Of a stretch of DNA of 64,000 nt, positions 48,801 through 56,574 are shown in pieces. Source of the stretch: Actinophytocola gossypii. GTDB taxonomy: Bacteria; Actinomycetota; Actinomycetes; Mycobacteriales; Pseudonocardiaceae. The notes beneath the pieces were generated by a model. That model was not told where the DNA came from, searched no databases, and saw only the letters and a program-made list of their open reading frames with translations. The stretch is from contig NZ_JAFFZE010000003.1 in the NCBI RefSeq assembly GCF_025165815.1, forward strand, positions 83,408-147,407, read 5' to 3'. A program made the position numbers and the translations under genes. The stretch's first letter is position 1. Every line of letters begins with the position of its first letter.

Positions 48801-50143
48801 AGCGCGACGACCGCGACCGCGTCACCGCCTGCCGCCGGCGCTGGTTGCGGCGTCCCGGCCCCGGCGGTGTCGTCCCCCGCGTCGTCCCCCGCGTCGACGA
48901 TCACGTGCGCGTTCGTGCCGCCGAAGCCGAAGGCGTTGACCGCGGCCCGCCGCGGCCCGGACCAGGGCTCCGGCGCCCGCACCGGGCGCAACACCGTGCC
49001 GCGCACCGCGTCCGCCGGCTCCTCGGCGTGCAGGGTCGGGGGGAGCACCCCGGCCCGCAACGCGGCGACGACCTTGAGCAGGCCGGCGATCCCGGCGGCG
49101 GCCAGCGGGTGGCCGAGGTTCGACTTGATCGAGCCGACCGGGAGGGACCGGTGGCCGGTGAAGACCCGGGCCATGCCGCGCGCTTCGACGGCGTCCCCGA
49201 CCGGGGTGCCGGTGGCATGGCACTCCACCAGTGACACGGTGGCCGGGTCGATGCCCGCGCCGGTGTAGGCCAGCCGCACGGCGCGTTCCTGCCCTTGCGC
49301 CGACGGGCCGAGCAGGCCACCCGCGCCGCCGTCGTTGCCCAGCCCGACGCCCCGGATCACCGCGAGTACAGGCGTTCCGGTGGCGCGCGCGTCGGCCAGC
49401 CGCATCAGCGCCACGACCCCGGCGCCCTCGGCCGGCACCAGCCCGTCCGCGTCGCGGTGGAACGGCCGGCTGCGGCCGGTGGGGCTCATCGCGGACAGGG
49501 CGTGGAAGCCGTGGTGCAACAGCATCGGATCGGCGTGGCTCACCCCACCGGCCAGCATGACGTCGGCGCTGCCGCTGGACAGGCGATCGCAGGCCAGCTT
49601 GACCGCGTACAACGACGACGCGCAGGCGGCGTCGAGGGCGAACCCGCCGAGACCAAGGCCAAGGGCCGCCGCGGCGAGGTGCGCTGGCAGCCCGGAGAAG
49701 AACCGGTTGCGCGGGTCGGTTCCCGGACGTCCCGGCCGCCAGACGTGCGCGGCCCACCGCACCGCGCGTGGCGGGGGGTAGGACAGGTTGCCGAGGACCA
49801 GTCCCGCCCTGGACAGCAGGCGTTCCCCGGGGGCGCAGTCCCGCAGGGCCGCGCGCCCGACGTGCAGGACCCACCGGAAGACCTCGTCCAGGTCGGCGAG
49901 GTCCCCGGCGGGCAATCGGAACCCGTCGGGGTCGAACACCGCGTCGAACCCGAGGACGAAGCCGCCCGTCCCCTGTTCGGTGCCCTGCCCCGAGGGCAGC
50001 TCCCACGTGCCCGGCGGAACCCGGCCGATGCTCGACACCCCGGCGAGGACGTTGTCCCACAAGGCATCGGGGGTCAGCGCACCCGGCAGCACACAACCCT
50101 GACCGACGACGGCGATCGGTTCCCCGGCCGGATCGGTTCCCAT
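42815..50143 (-). CDS. pfaC: PfaC-like PUFA-type synthase (KS-CLF-AT-DH-DH-terminal DH)
   Basis: A 2442-residue synthase. KS: residues 1-415 with Cys174 (DAACASS), His309 and His345. Chain-length-factor-like KS: 440-745, with EE in place of the catalytic Cys (TVAAEEASG, about 577-585). AT: 755-1155 with Ser907 (GHSSGE). Four FabA-type hotdogs then alternate: 1285-1460 lacks the active His (DSWYLDPAGRMP), 1500-1660 has it (TGHFPGDPCMPG, His1558), 1725-1885 lacks it, 1940-2060 has it (RAHFFQDPVQPG, His1956), giving two double-hotdog DH units. A further dehydratase-like hotdog follows (2075-2370), then a tail with VKEHVGALAGVHPS that faintly recalls phosphopantetheinyl transferases. The ATG at 50143 has GAGGGGG upstream. 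No ACP is present, so it must act on the PfaA carrier. Confidence 0.88.
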   Translation of the reverse strand: MGTDPAGEPIAVVGQGCVLPGALTPDALWDNVLAGVSSIGRVPPGTWELPSGQGTEQGTGGFVLGFDAVFDPDGFRLPAGDLADLDEVFRWVLHVGRAALRDCAPGERLLSRAGLVLGNLSYPPPRAVRWAAHVWRPGRPGTDPRNRFFSGLPAHLAAAALGLGLGGFALDAACASSLYAVKLACDRLSSGSADVMLAGGVSHADPMLLHHGFHALSAMSPTGRSRPFHRDADGLVPAEGAGVVALMRLADARATGTPVLAVIRGVGLGNDGGAGGLLGPSAQGQERAVRLAYTGAGIDPATVSLVECHATGTPVGDAVEARGMARVFTGHRSLPVGSIKSNLGHPLAAAGIAGLLKVVAALRAGVLPPTLHAEEPADAVRGTVLRPVRAPEPWSGPRRAAVNAFGFGGTNAHVIVDAGDDAGDDTAGAGTPQPAPAAGGDAVAVVALAVRVGRGAGTEEFRRRVLDGERDDGPREAVDIPLHGLRFPPADLADALGQHLLVLDAAMEAARGCALPRARTAVVVGMGGDLEAARHEVSWRCDPVPATLAAAGVTGTMPNLVANRINVQLDLGGPGLTVAAEEASGLVALDVAARGLRAGEYDAALVGAVDLSHEPAHQTAAARLGYTGAPGDAAVALVLKRRADALRDGDPILAALDDSDTEPRLSVGDLDRPRTPHLDPADLFGRPHAAVGLLAVATAITALHHRVVPVPGRPMAPAEDTGVTGVAEVAIRVLGAAPRRLRLRGERVAPWSTLPAPRLLLFSGRDRAEVLAAAEAGDTTGRGPARLAVVVHGDEPAATVRSAIEWLAARGPRPAGCAYRDRPVGGETAFVYTNAAAAYPGAGRELALALPGLVDSTRRRHGVAPVGRGDLPAAVDRIMAATGVALLHTELTGELLGLRPAACIGHSSGESTALLAMRAWSDAADLDRRMRSDPLLTTDLAGEQRAVRRFWARHGHPGRRWRSHVVEAPVARVRAALADEPQVHLAAVNTPGTAVIGGEETACLRWLADFGANSAAVDYDLAAHTPELAEVLNRWREFHHRPTAPVPGVRFYSAATTESYQATADRAARAITDLATNPVDFAATVTQAHADGVRVFVEHGPRGLCTDWIRRTLGDRDHVAVCLDAPAGAALPQLCAAVAELAAAGVPVNHEALFDALAAAAPPAQPVEPTTTLPAHPPRAIPDALVMAPAPPLPPVPTEPVAVLSAPVPAGTRLGVLAAHRTRTTEVHRGQIARATAAHTAFLRTTDVLHGLLRDATPPRLPAVPAALPTAEPLFDRARLEQVATGRVSAVFGPRFAAQDDRPRQTRLPAPPLLLVDRVLAIDAPQAVLGPGVISTETDVRADSWYLDPAGRMPAGLLVEAGQADLLLISWMGIDLVLTGDRAYRLLGCEVTFHGPLPAPGDTPRYRIRVDGHAEHRGVRLFSLHYDCHVGDNLRLTVRNGQAGYFTDAELAAAAGIRWDSAAEPPEQAPVDPPAVPGAPSSYDAGAVRAFADGDLEACFGPRWRPTRSHVRTPRIGAAPVLLLHEVTEFAQSGGPWGRGYLRAETPVAADDWYFTGHFPGDPCMPGTLMLEGCLQAMAFHLAALGHTIDRDGWRFEPEPGRTSTLRCRGQVTPDSRRLTYEVLVVSVVAGPVPAVVADVLCSVDGVAVFHARRLGLRLVPDWPLDQWRPLDIHREQGPGDLLPPAALGGLRDHVEPGPVAVVDGVPVGLPAVLAAAWGRPSDAFGPRFAVFDGHRRCPRLPGPPYLFLSRVVAVDGPLGGMRPGTRATAEYDVPASAWYFAGTGRMPFAVLMEVALQPCGWLAAYAGGPLGRDGDVVFRNLDGDGTVHGAVGPDVAVMRTEVELCDSSEHDGVVIQTFAVRCFADGALVFDLRTTFGFFPRSAFADQPGIPPSAQDRARLAEPGGAAVPLAAPSNPMLRVLDRVTGHWPRGGRAGLGRLRADKDVDAADWSFRAHFFQDPVQPGSLGVEAVCLLLRHYLVVSGRVGALRGARFEPVLPGPVTWKYRGQVVPTDGVVTVEVDVLDAGADDTGCHVVGEAWLWVDGRRIYHVPRIGVRAVSEAPVVVDEVLDPGVDRWVAAHCPTWTTPTLPFMSVVDVLARAVARGTGEPVGELRDVRLRRWLAVEEPLRLRTEVRPDDAGYAVTLATGSPGSRPLATGTVVTGAAGERPEPFAPLPDARPAPDPYRSGVLFHGEAFHYLLDHAIGSTGAEGTLDAGAGAVPRGELHQGLLDAALHVIPHQSLWQWSPRVEHDRVSMPYRLDRLRIFEPLPDSGRVSAAARFGGFDGDNPVLPVVDLQLVVAGRVAVAARMVFALVPVGRLGALTPAQRRAFLRDRQPHPAARLSDVADGVTTLPAARVTTLNWLPGTVAAVYGLPRTAEVRDHLGEIAVKEHVGALAGVHPSSVVVDGDLRAAHPRDRPGECHRVAVELAAGVVTVRSVSP

Positions 50144-50239
50144 CGTCGGAGCCCCCTCGTCACTCGCGTTACCTGCCCCTTCCTGGGAAACTACCGCCGC
50201 GCACGACGCCACGGAGGCCACGACCGAGCGGTTGTGCGG

Positions 50240-50480
50240 CCTCGAAAGGGTGATACCGACCGATGAGTTTCGGGTCGACCTACGGGTCCTGGTCGAACTG
50301 GATCGACGCCGAGTTCGCCGCCCTGCGCTACTTCGCGCTCGACGGCACCGACCACCGCACCCACACCGAGCAGAACACAGCAATCGCGGGTACATCCGCT
50401 GGCGCGACGCCCGCGCTGAACCCAAGAGCGGATGCGCGACCGACTCACCCACCGGAACCTCGACCGAGCCGAGTGAGGTT
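50240..50480 (+). mobile_element. IS630-family transposase C-terminal remnant
   Basis: A frame from about 50263 reads YGSWSNWIDAEFAALRYFAL then DGTDHRTHTEQNTAIAG, matching the end of IS630-type transposases (SWLNWIEAEF...). At about 50388 the frame slips and continues YIRWRDARAEPKSG. The rest of the element is absent. It fills the space between pfaC and the YunG-like gene; the rest of 50144-50588 shows no gene. Confidence 0.65.
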
Positions 50481-50588
50481 CTCCGGTCGGCGTCGCCGAG
50501 ATCAACGACAAGCCCCCGTAAGATCCACGACTGGAAGAAACCCCGAACTCGTCGCGTCAGATGCTTCCACCCTCGGAACTCGCGCGCT

Positions 50589-51005
50589 TCAGGTCGATGT
50601 CTGGTCCGGACCGAGCCGCGCCAGAACCCGACAGCGGAGCCGGTCATACTGCTCCGCACACCGCTTCGGCGGACCGGGCGATCGCACGACGACTCGCCCA
50701 CTCAAGACGACCTCGTGTGGACGGAACTGCCCGCGTGTGAGGTCCACGTCCACGGTCCCGAACCGATTCCAGTAGTGGTAGCCGGTCCGCTCCCCACCGA
50801 CGTGTACCTCGCCGAGCACCAGCTCCCCGCCGAGCAGGTCGTGCAACACGAGCGCGGTCGCGCCGCACTGCCCGCGTGCCGGGTTGCCGGGGTGCCAGTC
50901 GTCGAGGTCCACCGGATCACACGTGTCCGCGCCCCAACCCGCCCGCACGGCGTCCTCGACATCGGTCAGCGTCCAAGGCCCCATGTAGCGATCCCACACC
51001 ATCAC
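50589..51005 (-). CDS. YunG-like protein
   Basis: A 138-residue protein similar in layout to the YunG family. Key stretches are TLTDVEDAVRAGWGADTCDP, DDWHPGNPARGQCGATALVL, a VHVGGERTGYHYWNR segment and VDVDLTRGQF. The invariant-looking Cys in GQCGATA and His in YHYWNR could form a papain-like pair, as the pattern resembles small cysteine-peptidase or transglutaminase-like folds, but no activity is established that I know of. No signal peptide is present. It stands alone between the IS630 remnant and the VWA/SpaA gene. Confidence 0.7.
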   Translation of the reverse strand: MMVWDRYMGPWTLTDVEDAVRAGWGADTCDPVDLDDWHPGNPARGQCGATALVLHDLLGGELVLGEVHVGGERTGYHYWNRFGTVDVDLTRGQFRPHEVVLSGRVVVRSPGPPKRCAEQYDRLRCRVLARLGPDQTST

Positions 51006-51108
51006 CCAACGTGACGTCCATTGCCCTGGACGGGCGCCGACAGCTCGTAGAACATCGAGGCGTGTGGTTAGTACGCAACTCCTGAACGATCAGCCCCTGG
51101 GAACGACG

Positions 51109-54100
51109 TCAGGACCTCGTTGCGTGTGTGTCCGGACCTTGCCCTCCGGCAGGTGAGTTCCGTGGTCGTCCTGCTGTGCCGCGTGCGCGGTGCGCGAGGG
51201 TGGCGCCGACCAGGATGGTGAGCGCGCCGAGCGGAAGGAGCCACCAATGGATACCGCCGGTCGTGGGCAGGGAGCCCGGTATGTCTCCGCCCGGTGGCGC
51301 CGGACCGGGAGGCCCGGGTGGTGGGGTGGTGCCGGGGACGTTCGGCTCGTCGCGCTGGTCGCGGAAGTGCGTGATCGGGAGGTCGGTGCCCGCGTTGCCC
51401 GCGTCGATGGTGATCGGTGCGCTGGTGCGGTCGTCTGGAAGCGTGTAGCCGGGAGGGGCGCCGACCTCGAACCAGTAGTACGTGCCGAAGTCGAGACGGT
51501 CGACGGCGCAGTGACCGTCGGGTTCGGTGGTGCACGCGCCTGCCCTCGTGTCGTCGGGGTCGGGTTCGTTGTGGCCGGGGCTGCCGTCGCCGTCGGTGTC
51601 TCGGAACAGCTCGAAGCGTGCACCGGCCAGCGGTGAGTCGTCGGCGGCGTCGAGCTTGCGCACCGCCAGCCGTGACTGCGTGCGCGGGTCGGAGAAGGTG
51701 CGCTCCTGGACGTCGCCGACGTTGCCGCTGTCGATCACGATCGGCTCGCTGACGATGTCGCGCGGAAGGTCGTACCCCGTCGGCGCGCCGGTCTCGACCC
51801 AGAAGTAGGTGCCGAAGTCGAGGTCGCCGATCGCGCAGGTGCCGTCGTCGTTGGTGGTGCACTGCCCCGCGAGCGTGTCGTCGTCACCGAAGGCCCCGTC
51901 GCCGTCGTCGAGGTAGAGAGCGAACGTGCCGCCGGCCAGGACGGCGTCATCGGCCGCGTCGAGTTTGCGGACGGACACCGAGCCCGGCTGACGCGGGTTG
52001 GTGAAGAGGTACGCCGGGATGTCGGTGCCCGCGTTGTCCGGGCCGAGCGTCACCAGTGGGCTCGTGCGGTCGGCGGGAAGGTCGTGCCCGTCCGGCGCGG
52101 TGACCTCGTACCAGTAGTAGTCGCCGTAGGGCAGGTCCCCCATGGAACAGGTGCCGTCCTCCCCCGTGGTACAAGTCGGGCCGACGGGTTCGTCGTCGGC
52201 GGCTGGGCCGTCGCCGGGCTCGGTGCCGTCACTGTCCCGGTAGAGCTGGAAGACCGCGCCTTCGAGTGGGTTCCCGCCGGGCCCGTCCACCTTCCGGACC
52301 GAGAGATCGGTGAGGATCTGCGAGTCGTGCACGTCGGTCACCGCCAGTTCGGTACCGGCGTTGTCCGCGTTGATCACGATCGGTCCGCCGACGGCTCCCT
52401 CGGGCCGTTCGTAGCCCTGGGGCGCCTCGGTCTCGACCCAGAAGTAGGTGCCGAAGTCGAGCTCGTCGACGGTGCACCTGCCCTCGGCCTCGGTCGTGCA
52501 CGTCCCGGCCACCGGGTCGACGCCGGGCTCGTACGTTCCGTCGCCGTCGTCGCGGACCAGGTCGAACGTCGCTCCGGCGAGTGGTGCGCCGGTGCCGGCG
52601 TCCAGCTTGCGCACGGTCAGTTCCGACAACGCGCGGTTGACGAACCGGCACGCCGCGGTGGCGCCGGGCGGCAGTGCGAAGTCAGCGCGGCTGATGATCG
52701 CTTCCGCGGTGAGGCAGAACGACAGGTTGGGCATCAGGCGATAGCCGTCCGGTCCGGTCTCGGTGATGTCGTAGTGCTGGTCTGGGCGCACGGTGATGGT
52801 GTTGCCGTCCGGCGGACCGGCTCCCGCGACCGTGTGGGCGTGTGCACCGTCCTGGACGGGGTCGAGCGGGGCCACCGTGAAGGTGAAGTCCGACGGTTGC
52901 GCGTCACCGCCCTGCACGACCTTCTGGATGTTCAGCAGTGCGACGTTGTTGATCGCGGTGCACTCCATGTGCACGCCCAGCGGTACCGAGATCGCGCCCT
53001 CGTTGCCGTAGGCCATCCGCGGGGTCGGTCCGCCGACGACCTGGCAGGTCCACGAACCGGTCGACCGGGGGTAGCTCAGCGGCCGGCTGCGCACGTCTTC
53101 CTGGAGGTAGTGCGAGAGGAACTCGGGCTCGTCGTCGGCCGTCTCCGCGAGCTGGTAGGCGACGCGCGGAGTCACCTCGACCCGGGTGGCCCCGTCACTG
53201 CCGGAGCGACCCGACGGCCCGGGCAGCGCCCCGTCGGGGCCGAAGGCGTCCAGTGTCCACGACGTGGGGTCGGCCGGCCCGTGGGCGACCTCCTTGCGCA
53301 GGGTGAGGTGGCTGTGGCACTCGACGACGTTGGTCAGTGTCCACTCGTTCCCACCGCTCACGAGTGGCCGGTCGGCAGCCGGGTTCGCCGTGTCCAGCCC
53401 GTCACCGGACGCGGGCTCGCTGTCCTCGGGGGAGCCGTCCTCGATCGTCGCCTGGATGAGTTCGCAGCCGGGTGGGCTGATCGTGACGTCTTCGTCGATC
53501 GTCACCGGGCTGTCGGTGTCCGTGTCGTATCCGTTGCGTTCCTGGTCCCACGGTTGTGGCGACGGCGCCGCGGCACCCGGACCGCCGAGGTTGAGGTCCG
53601 CGCGGATCCCCGATGGCTGGGCGCCGTTGGCGTAGTCGTGGCTGCCGTCCGAGGTGAACACCCGCCACCGCTTGTGCACCACCACGGAGGCCGACGAGAA
53701 GTCGGGCGCTTCGTTGTAGACGACACAGCTGATCACGCCCTCGATCCCGATGCCGACGGTGAACCCCGTCGATCCGCTGTTGGTCACCTCGATCGGCACG
53801 TCGGCGCCGGAGCTCTTGTCGACGCAGGAGGCGTTCTGGTTGCCGATGCCGGTGCCGTCCTGGTTGGTCTGGTACAGCGTGTACGGCGGTTGCTCCGTCT
53901 CCGTTATCCGGAAGCTGCCCGCCGCGTCGCCCTCGAGCGTGACGTCGAAGTTGGTCGCACCGGTCTGCGTGTCGGTGGTCGCCGTGGCCGGGGTGATCGT
54001 GTCGGGTGGTGTGAGTGACGCCGCGCTGAACTCCCACGGCTCGTTCGGGGGTGTACGCGTCGTCGATCGTCCCGCCGTTGGGGATGATCCGCTTCACCAC

Positions 54101-55460
54101 GGAGATCGACGGCGCGCAACTGGCGAGCACGACTCTGCGCAGGGCGCTTCCGACGGAGGTGAAGTCCGTGGTCTGCAGGTAGTCGGCGTCGGCAGCGTTG
54201 CTGCCGTCGTAGGCCGTCTGCCCAGAGATGGTCTGCAGGTTGTACGCCGCACCCGAACCGGTCACGCCGGCGCCGACACCCACGGCGAGGACTCGGCTGC
54301 CCTGGCTCTTGACCAGGTTGGCCGAGGCGAGGGCGTTGTTGAGCTCGCGGAAGCGGGTGTAGCCGGTGCCACTGCTGCCGAAGCCGGGTTGCGGGTTGGG
54401 ACCGTACACGGTGGGGTTGCCGTCGGTGATGAACACGACCAGGTCGAAGTGGTTCGGTGAGCCGACCGCGCCATTGGCGTCGGCCACGGCAGCCAGACCG
54501 CGGTCCCAGTTGGTGTAGTTGGTCGGCGGGTTGTTGTTCCAGGAGGTGAACTGGTCCTTCACCCGCTGCGCGTCGGCCGTCGTGGCGACGGACTGCAACC
54601 CGGTGTTGGCCGGGTAGCCGTTGGCGGGCGAGTCGGTGCCGAAGGTGAACAGAGCGGCCTGCGACGGTGTGCCGCGCAGCGCGTCGACGAAAGCGCTCAT
54701 CGCGTTCTTGAGGGCAGGGACGGAGCCGGCCATCGAGCTGGAGAGGTCTGCGACCAGAGCGACGTTGAGGCCGCACTGCTCCGGGAGGGGTGGGTCGACG
54801 CGCGATAGTCCGATGACACCGTCGGAGGCCGCGCGCCTGGTGTACTCGGTCTGGCCAGCCTCCGGAGATCCCGCGGGCGCGGCGAGAGCGGGGTCGGTGA
54901 TCCATGTCGAGCCCGAGCGGTAGGTCTGACCGGCGACGAGGGCCGGCGTCGGCCAGACGAGCCGGTTGGTGACCTTCGTGCCGCCGGTCAACGGCGCGGT
55001 CTGCCACCGGGGGGTTGGCGTAGTAGCCGGCGGGGGCGTCGACCGCGGCCAGCCAGAGCCGGGTGCCCTGCGCGACCTCCCCCGACCCGGCGCCGATCGG
55101 GACGGTGAACGAGCAGTCGCCATCGGCGTCGGAGACGCAGGTGAAATCAGGTGTCGCCGAGGTGAAACCGTCAGGCCCGATCGTGCTGTCCGCGGGCCTG
55201 GTTCGGAACAACCCGTAGGTCGCGCCCGCCAACGATCCGATCGTCACCGCGCTCGTGCGGAAGTCGCCGAGGCGCACACTGACAACCGCCTCGTCGGACG
55301 CCGGCGTGGGAATCTCGGCGCGCGCTGCCGGGGTCAGCCCGAACGGCCCTGAGGATCCGGTGAGGAGACCCAGAACGAGGACCACCTCGCCCAGAGGCCG
55401 ACAGGCCGCCACCATTCGCATCACTTTGCCGTCCGCTCGTCGGATCATGGTGTCAGTCAA
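51109..55460 (-). pseudogene. VWA/SpaA-repeat surface protein with LPTTG sorting signal, two frameshifts
   Basis: One large surface protein spread over three frames. It starts with a signal peptide (GEVVLVLGLLTGSSGPFGL then AARA). After a first SpaA-like strand region, a VWA domain shows the MIDAS loop DLSSSMAG and ITDGNPT. The C-terminal half carries four prealbumin-like SpaA repeats of about 110 residues (each opening VRKLD or VRKVD, with a DGDG-type loop and a Cys pair such as CTTEAEGRC). It closes with LPTTGG, a hydrophobic helix and a basic tail, a sortase signal. Breaks lie in runs of six (55009-55014) and five (54047-54051) G. Removing one base from each gives 4350 nt, a 1449-residue protein. 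It is a likely adhesin or pilus tip; the frameshifts may be base-calling errors. Confidence 0.8.
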
Positions 55461-55570
55461 CTAGTGACTGTAGGTACAGATGTGACCACTCGCATCTCAA
55501 GCGAACTCGGCGGCACGAAAACTGACTCCGGCGTCGGATTGCGCCGTGAAAGTTACACGAAAGGCGGCGA

Positions 55571-55591
55571 AATCACCCGCGTCGGGTGATT
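55571..55591. promoter_or_regulatory. Perfect 9-bp inverted repeat upstream of the VWA/SpaA gene
   Basis: AATCACCCG and CGGGTGATT flank a CGT loop. The hairpin lies about 110 bases before the start of the leftward VWA/SpaA gene. It could be an operator or a terminator for old upstream transcription. The remainder of 55461-55990 holds no intact gene. Confidence 0.35.
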
Positions 55592-55692
55592 CCTCGTTCG
55601 TGACGTGCGCGAACGACTCACAGTCGTTTGATTACGGCGGTGCTCGGTCGCGTATTCGGCAGGCACGCTGGCGCGGCGATCACGACGGCCGT

Positions 55693-55790
55693 GCTTCGTC
55701 ACCGACGGGCGCCTCGGCTCCTGCAGGCGGTGCGGTCGCACTACCTCGGATCCCGACGACGGCATCTGTTCCTACCGCTTGGACGACTTG
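55693..55790 (+). pseudogene. Relic of the HEPN/zinc-ribbon gene 3' end
   Basis: These 98 bases match 3443-3540, the end of the HEPN/zinc-ribbon gene, with six mismatches (about 94% identity by hand count). In the old frame three changes are silent and three alter residues: Gly to Arg within CGRCG, His to Asp, and Cys to Arg in CSYCLDD, destroying a zinc ligand. The match ends one codon run before the original stop, and no upstream HEPN sequence is present. It is the leftover of a second copy, 52 kb away from the intact gene. Confidence 0.85.
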
Positions 55791-55990
55791 GCGGTGCCGG
55801 TGGTCGATTGCGGTCACGGTCGCGGCGATGACGCGGGTGCGCCGCAGGTGCCGCCGCGACGACACGGCCGTGTGCCGGGCCTCGACCGAACCGGCCACGG
55901 TACGCGCGCGTAGCCGTTCCTCCGAAGACCTCGTGTCGCACCGCGTCGAGCACCGGCACAATGCACGGCCTGACCGTGGGCCGGGAGCGG

Positions 55991-56563
55991 TCAGCGACGC
56001 CGGCGCCGCACGGACCTGACGGTCTTGACCACGAGGCCGGCGGCCACCACCCAGGGTGCCGCAACGATGATCGGATCCAGCGGGTGGTGCCGGACGTCGG
56101 CGCGTTTCCTCCCGATCCGTGCGGAGATGCCGTGCGCGAAAACCTCGCTCCGCACACCGGTCTGGGTGATTGGATTGTCCGGACGTGTGGTCAACAGGGA
56201 GCGCAGGTGCTGCTCCCCCGCGTCGACCCGGTCGGCGGCCAGCAGGAGCAGCCAGTGGGCGGCGCGTGCCTCGCTGTACTTCCGGTAGGCGAATCGGCGC
56301 ATCGCGCCGGAAATCCCGTGTGGCGGACACGAGGTGCCGAAAACCGGGGTGAGGAACTTGTGCTCGGTCGACCGTTCCCTGGGCCATTTCTCTTCTTGCC
56401 GCTCGGGGAATTCCCAGTGTGCGCCGGTCCGGTCCTCCTGAATCCGCAGCTTCGGCACCGACGGCCGGTCCTTCGGGTCGAGGTCCACGCCCCAACCCGG
56501 GATCCGGGCACGCAGGTCGTCGCTCGACTCGGCGCGCGGTGGTCGCTCCGACGTGTAGGCCAT
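55991..56563 (-). CDS. Hypothetical membrane-anchored partner of the alcohol dehydrogenase
   Basis: A 190-residue protein of unknown function. The soluble part contains IPGWGVDLDPKDRPSVPKLR, a KFLTPVFGTSCPPHGISGAM segment and ARAAHWLLLLAADRVDAGE; the C-terminus has one hydrophobic helix (PIIVAAPWVVAAGLVVKTV) and a basic end, so it is probably tail-anchored. The ATG at 56563 follows GAGGGGAGT and lies 11 bases after the dehydrogenase stop, so the two are co-transcribed. From memory, this pairing recurs in actinobacterial genomes, hinting at a membrane-linked partner for the enzyme; I could not verify this. Confidence 0.7.
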   Translation of the reverse strand: MAYTSERPPRAESSDDLRARIPGWGVDLDPKDRPSVPKLRIQEDRTGAHWEFPERQEEKWPRERSTEHKFLTPVFGTSCPPHGISGAMRRFAYRKYSEARAAHWLLLLAADRVDAGEQHLRSLLTTRPDNPITQTGVRSEVFAHGISARIGRKRADVRHHPLDPIIVAAPWVVAAGLVVKTVRSVRRRRR

Positions 56564-56574
56564 GGCTACTCCCC

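Noticed and set aside
46616..49234. 872-residue open frame antisense to pfaC
   Set aside because: Arg/Gly/Val-rich shadow of a gene with clear KS and AT motifs.
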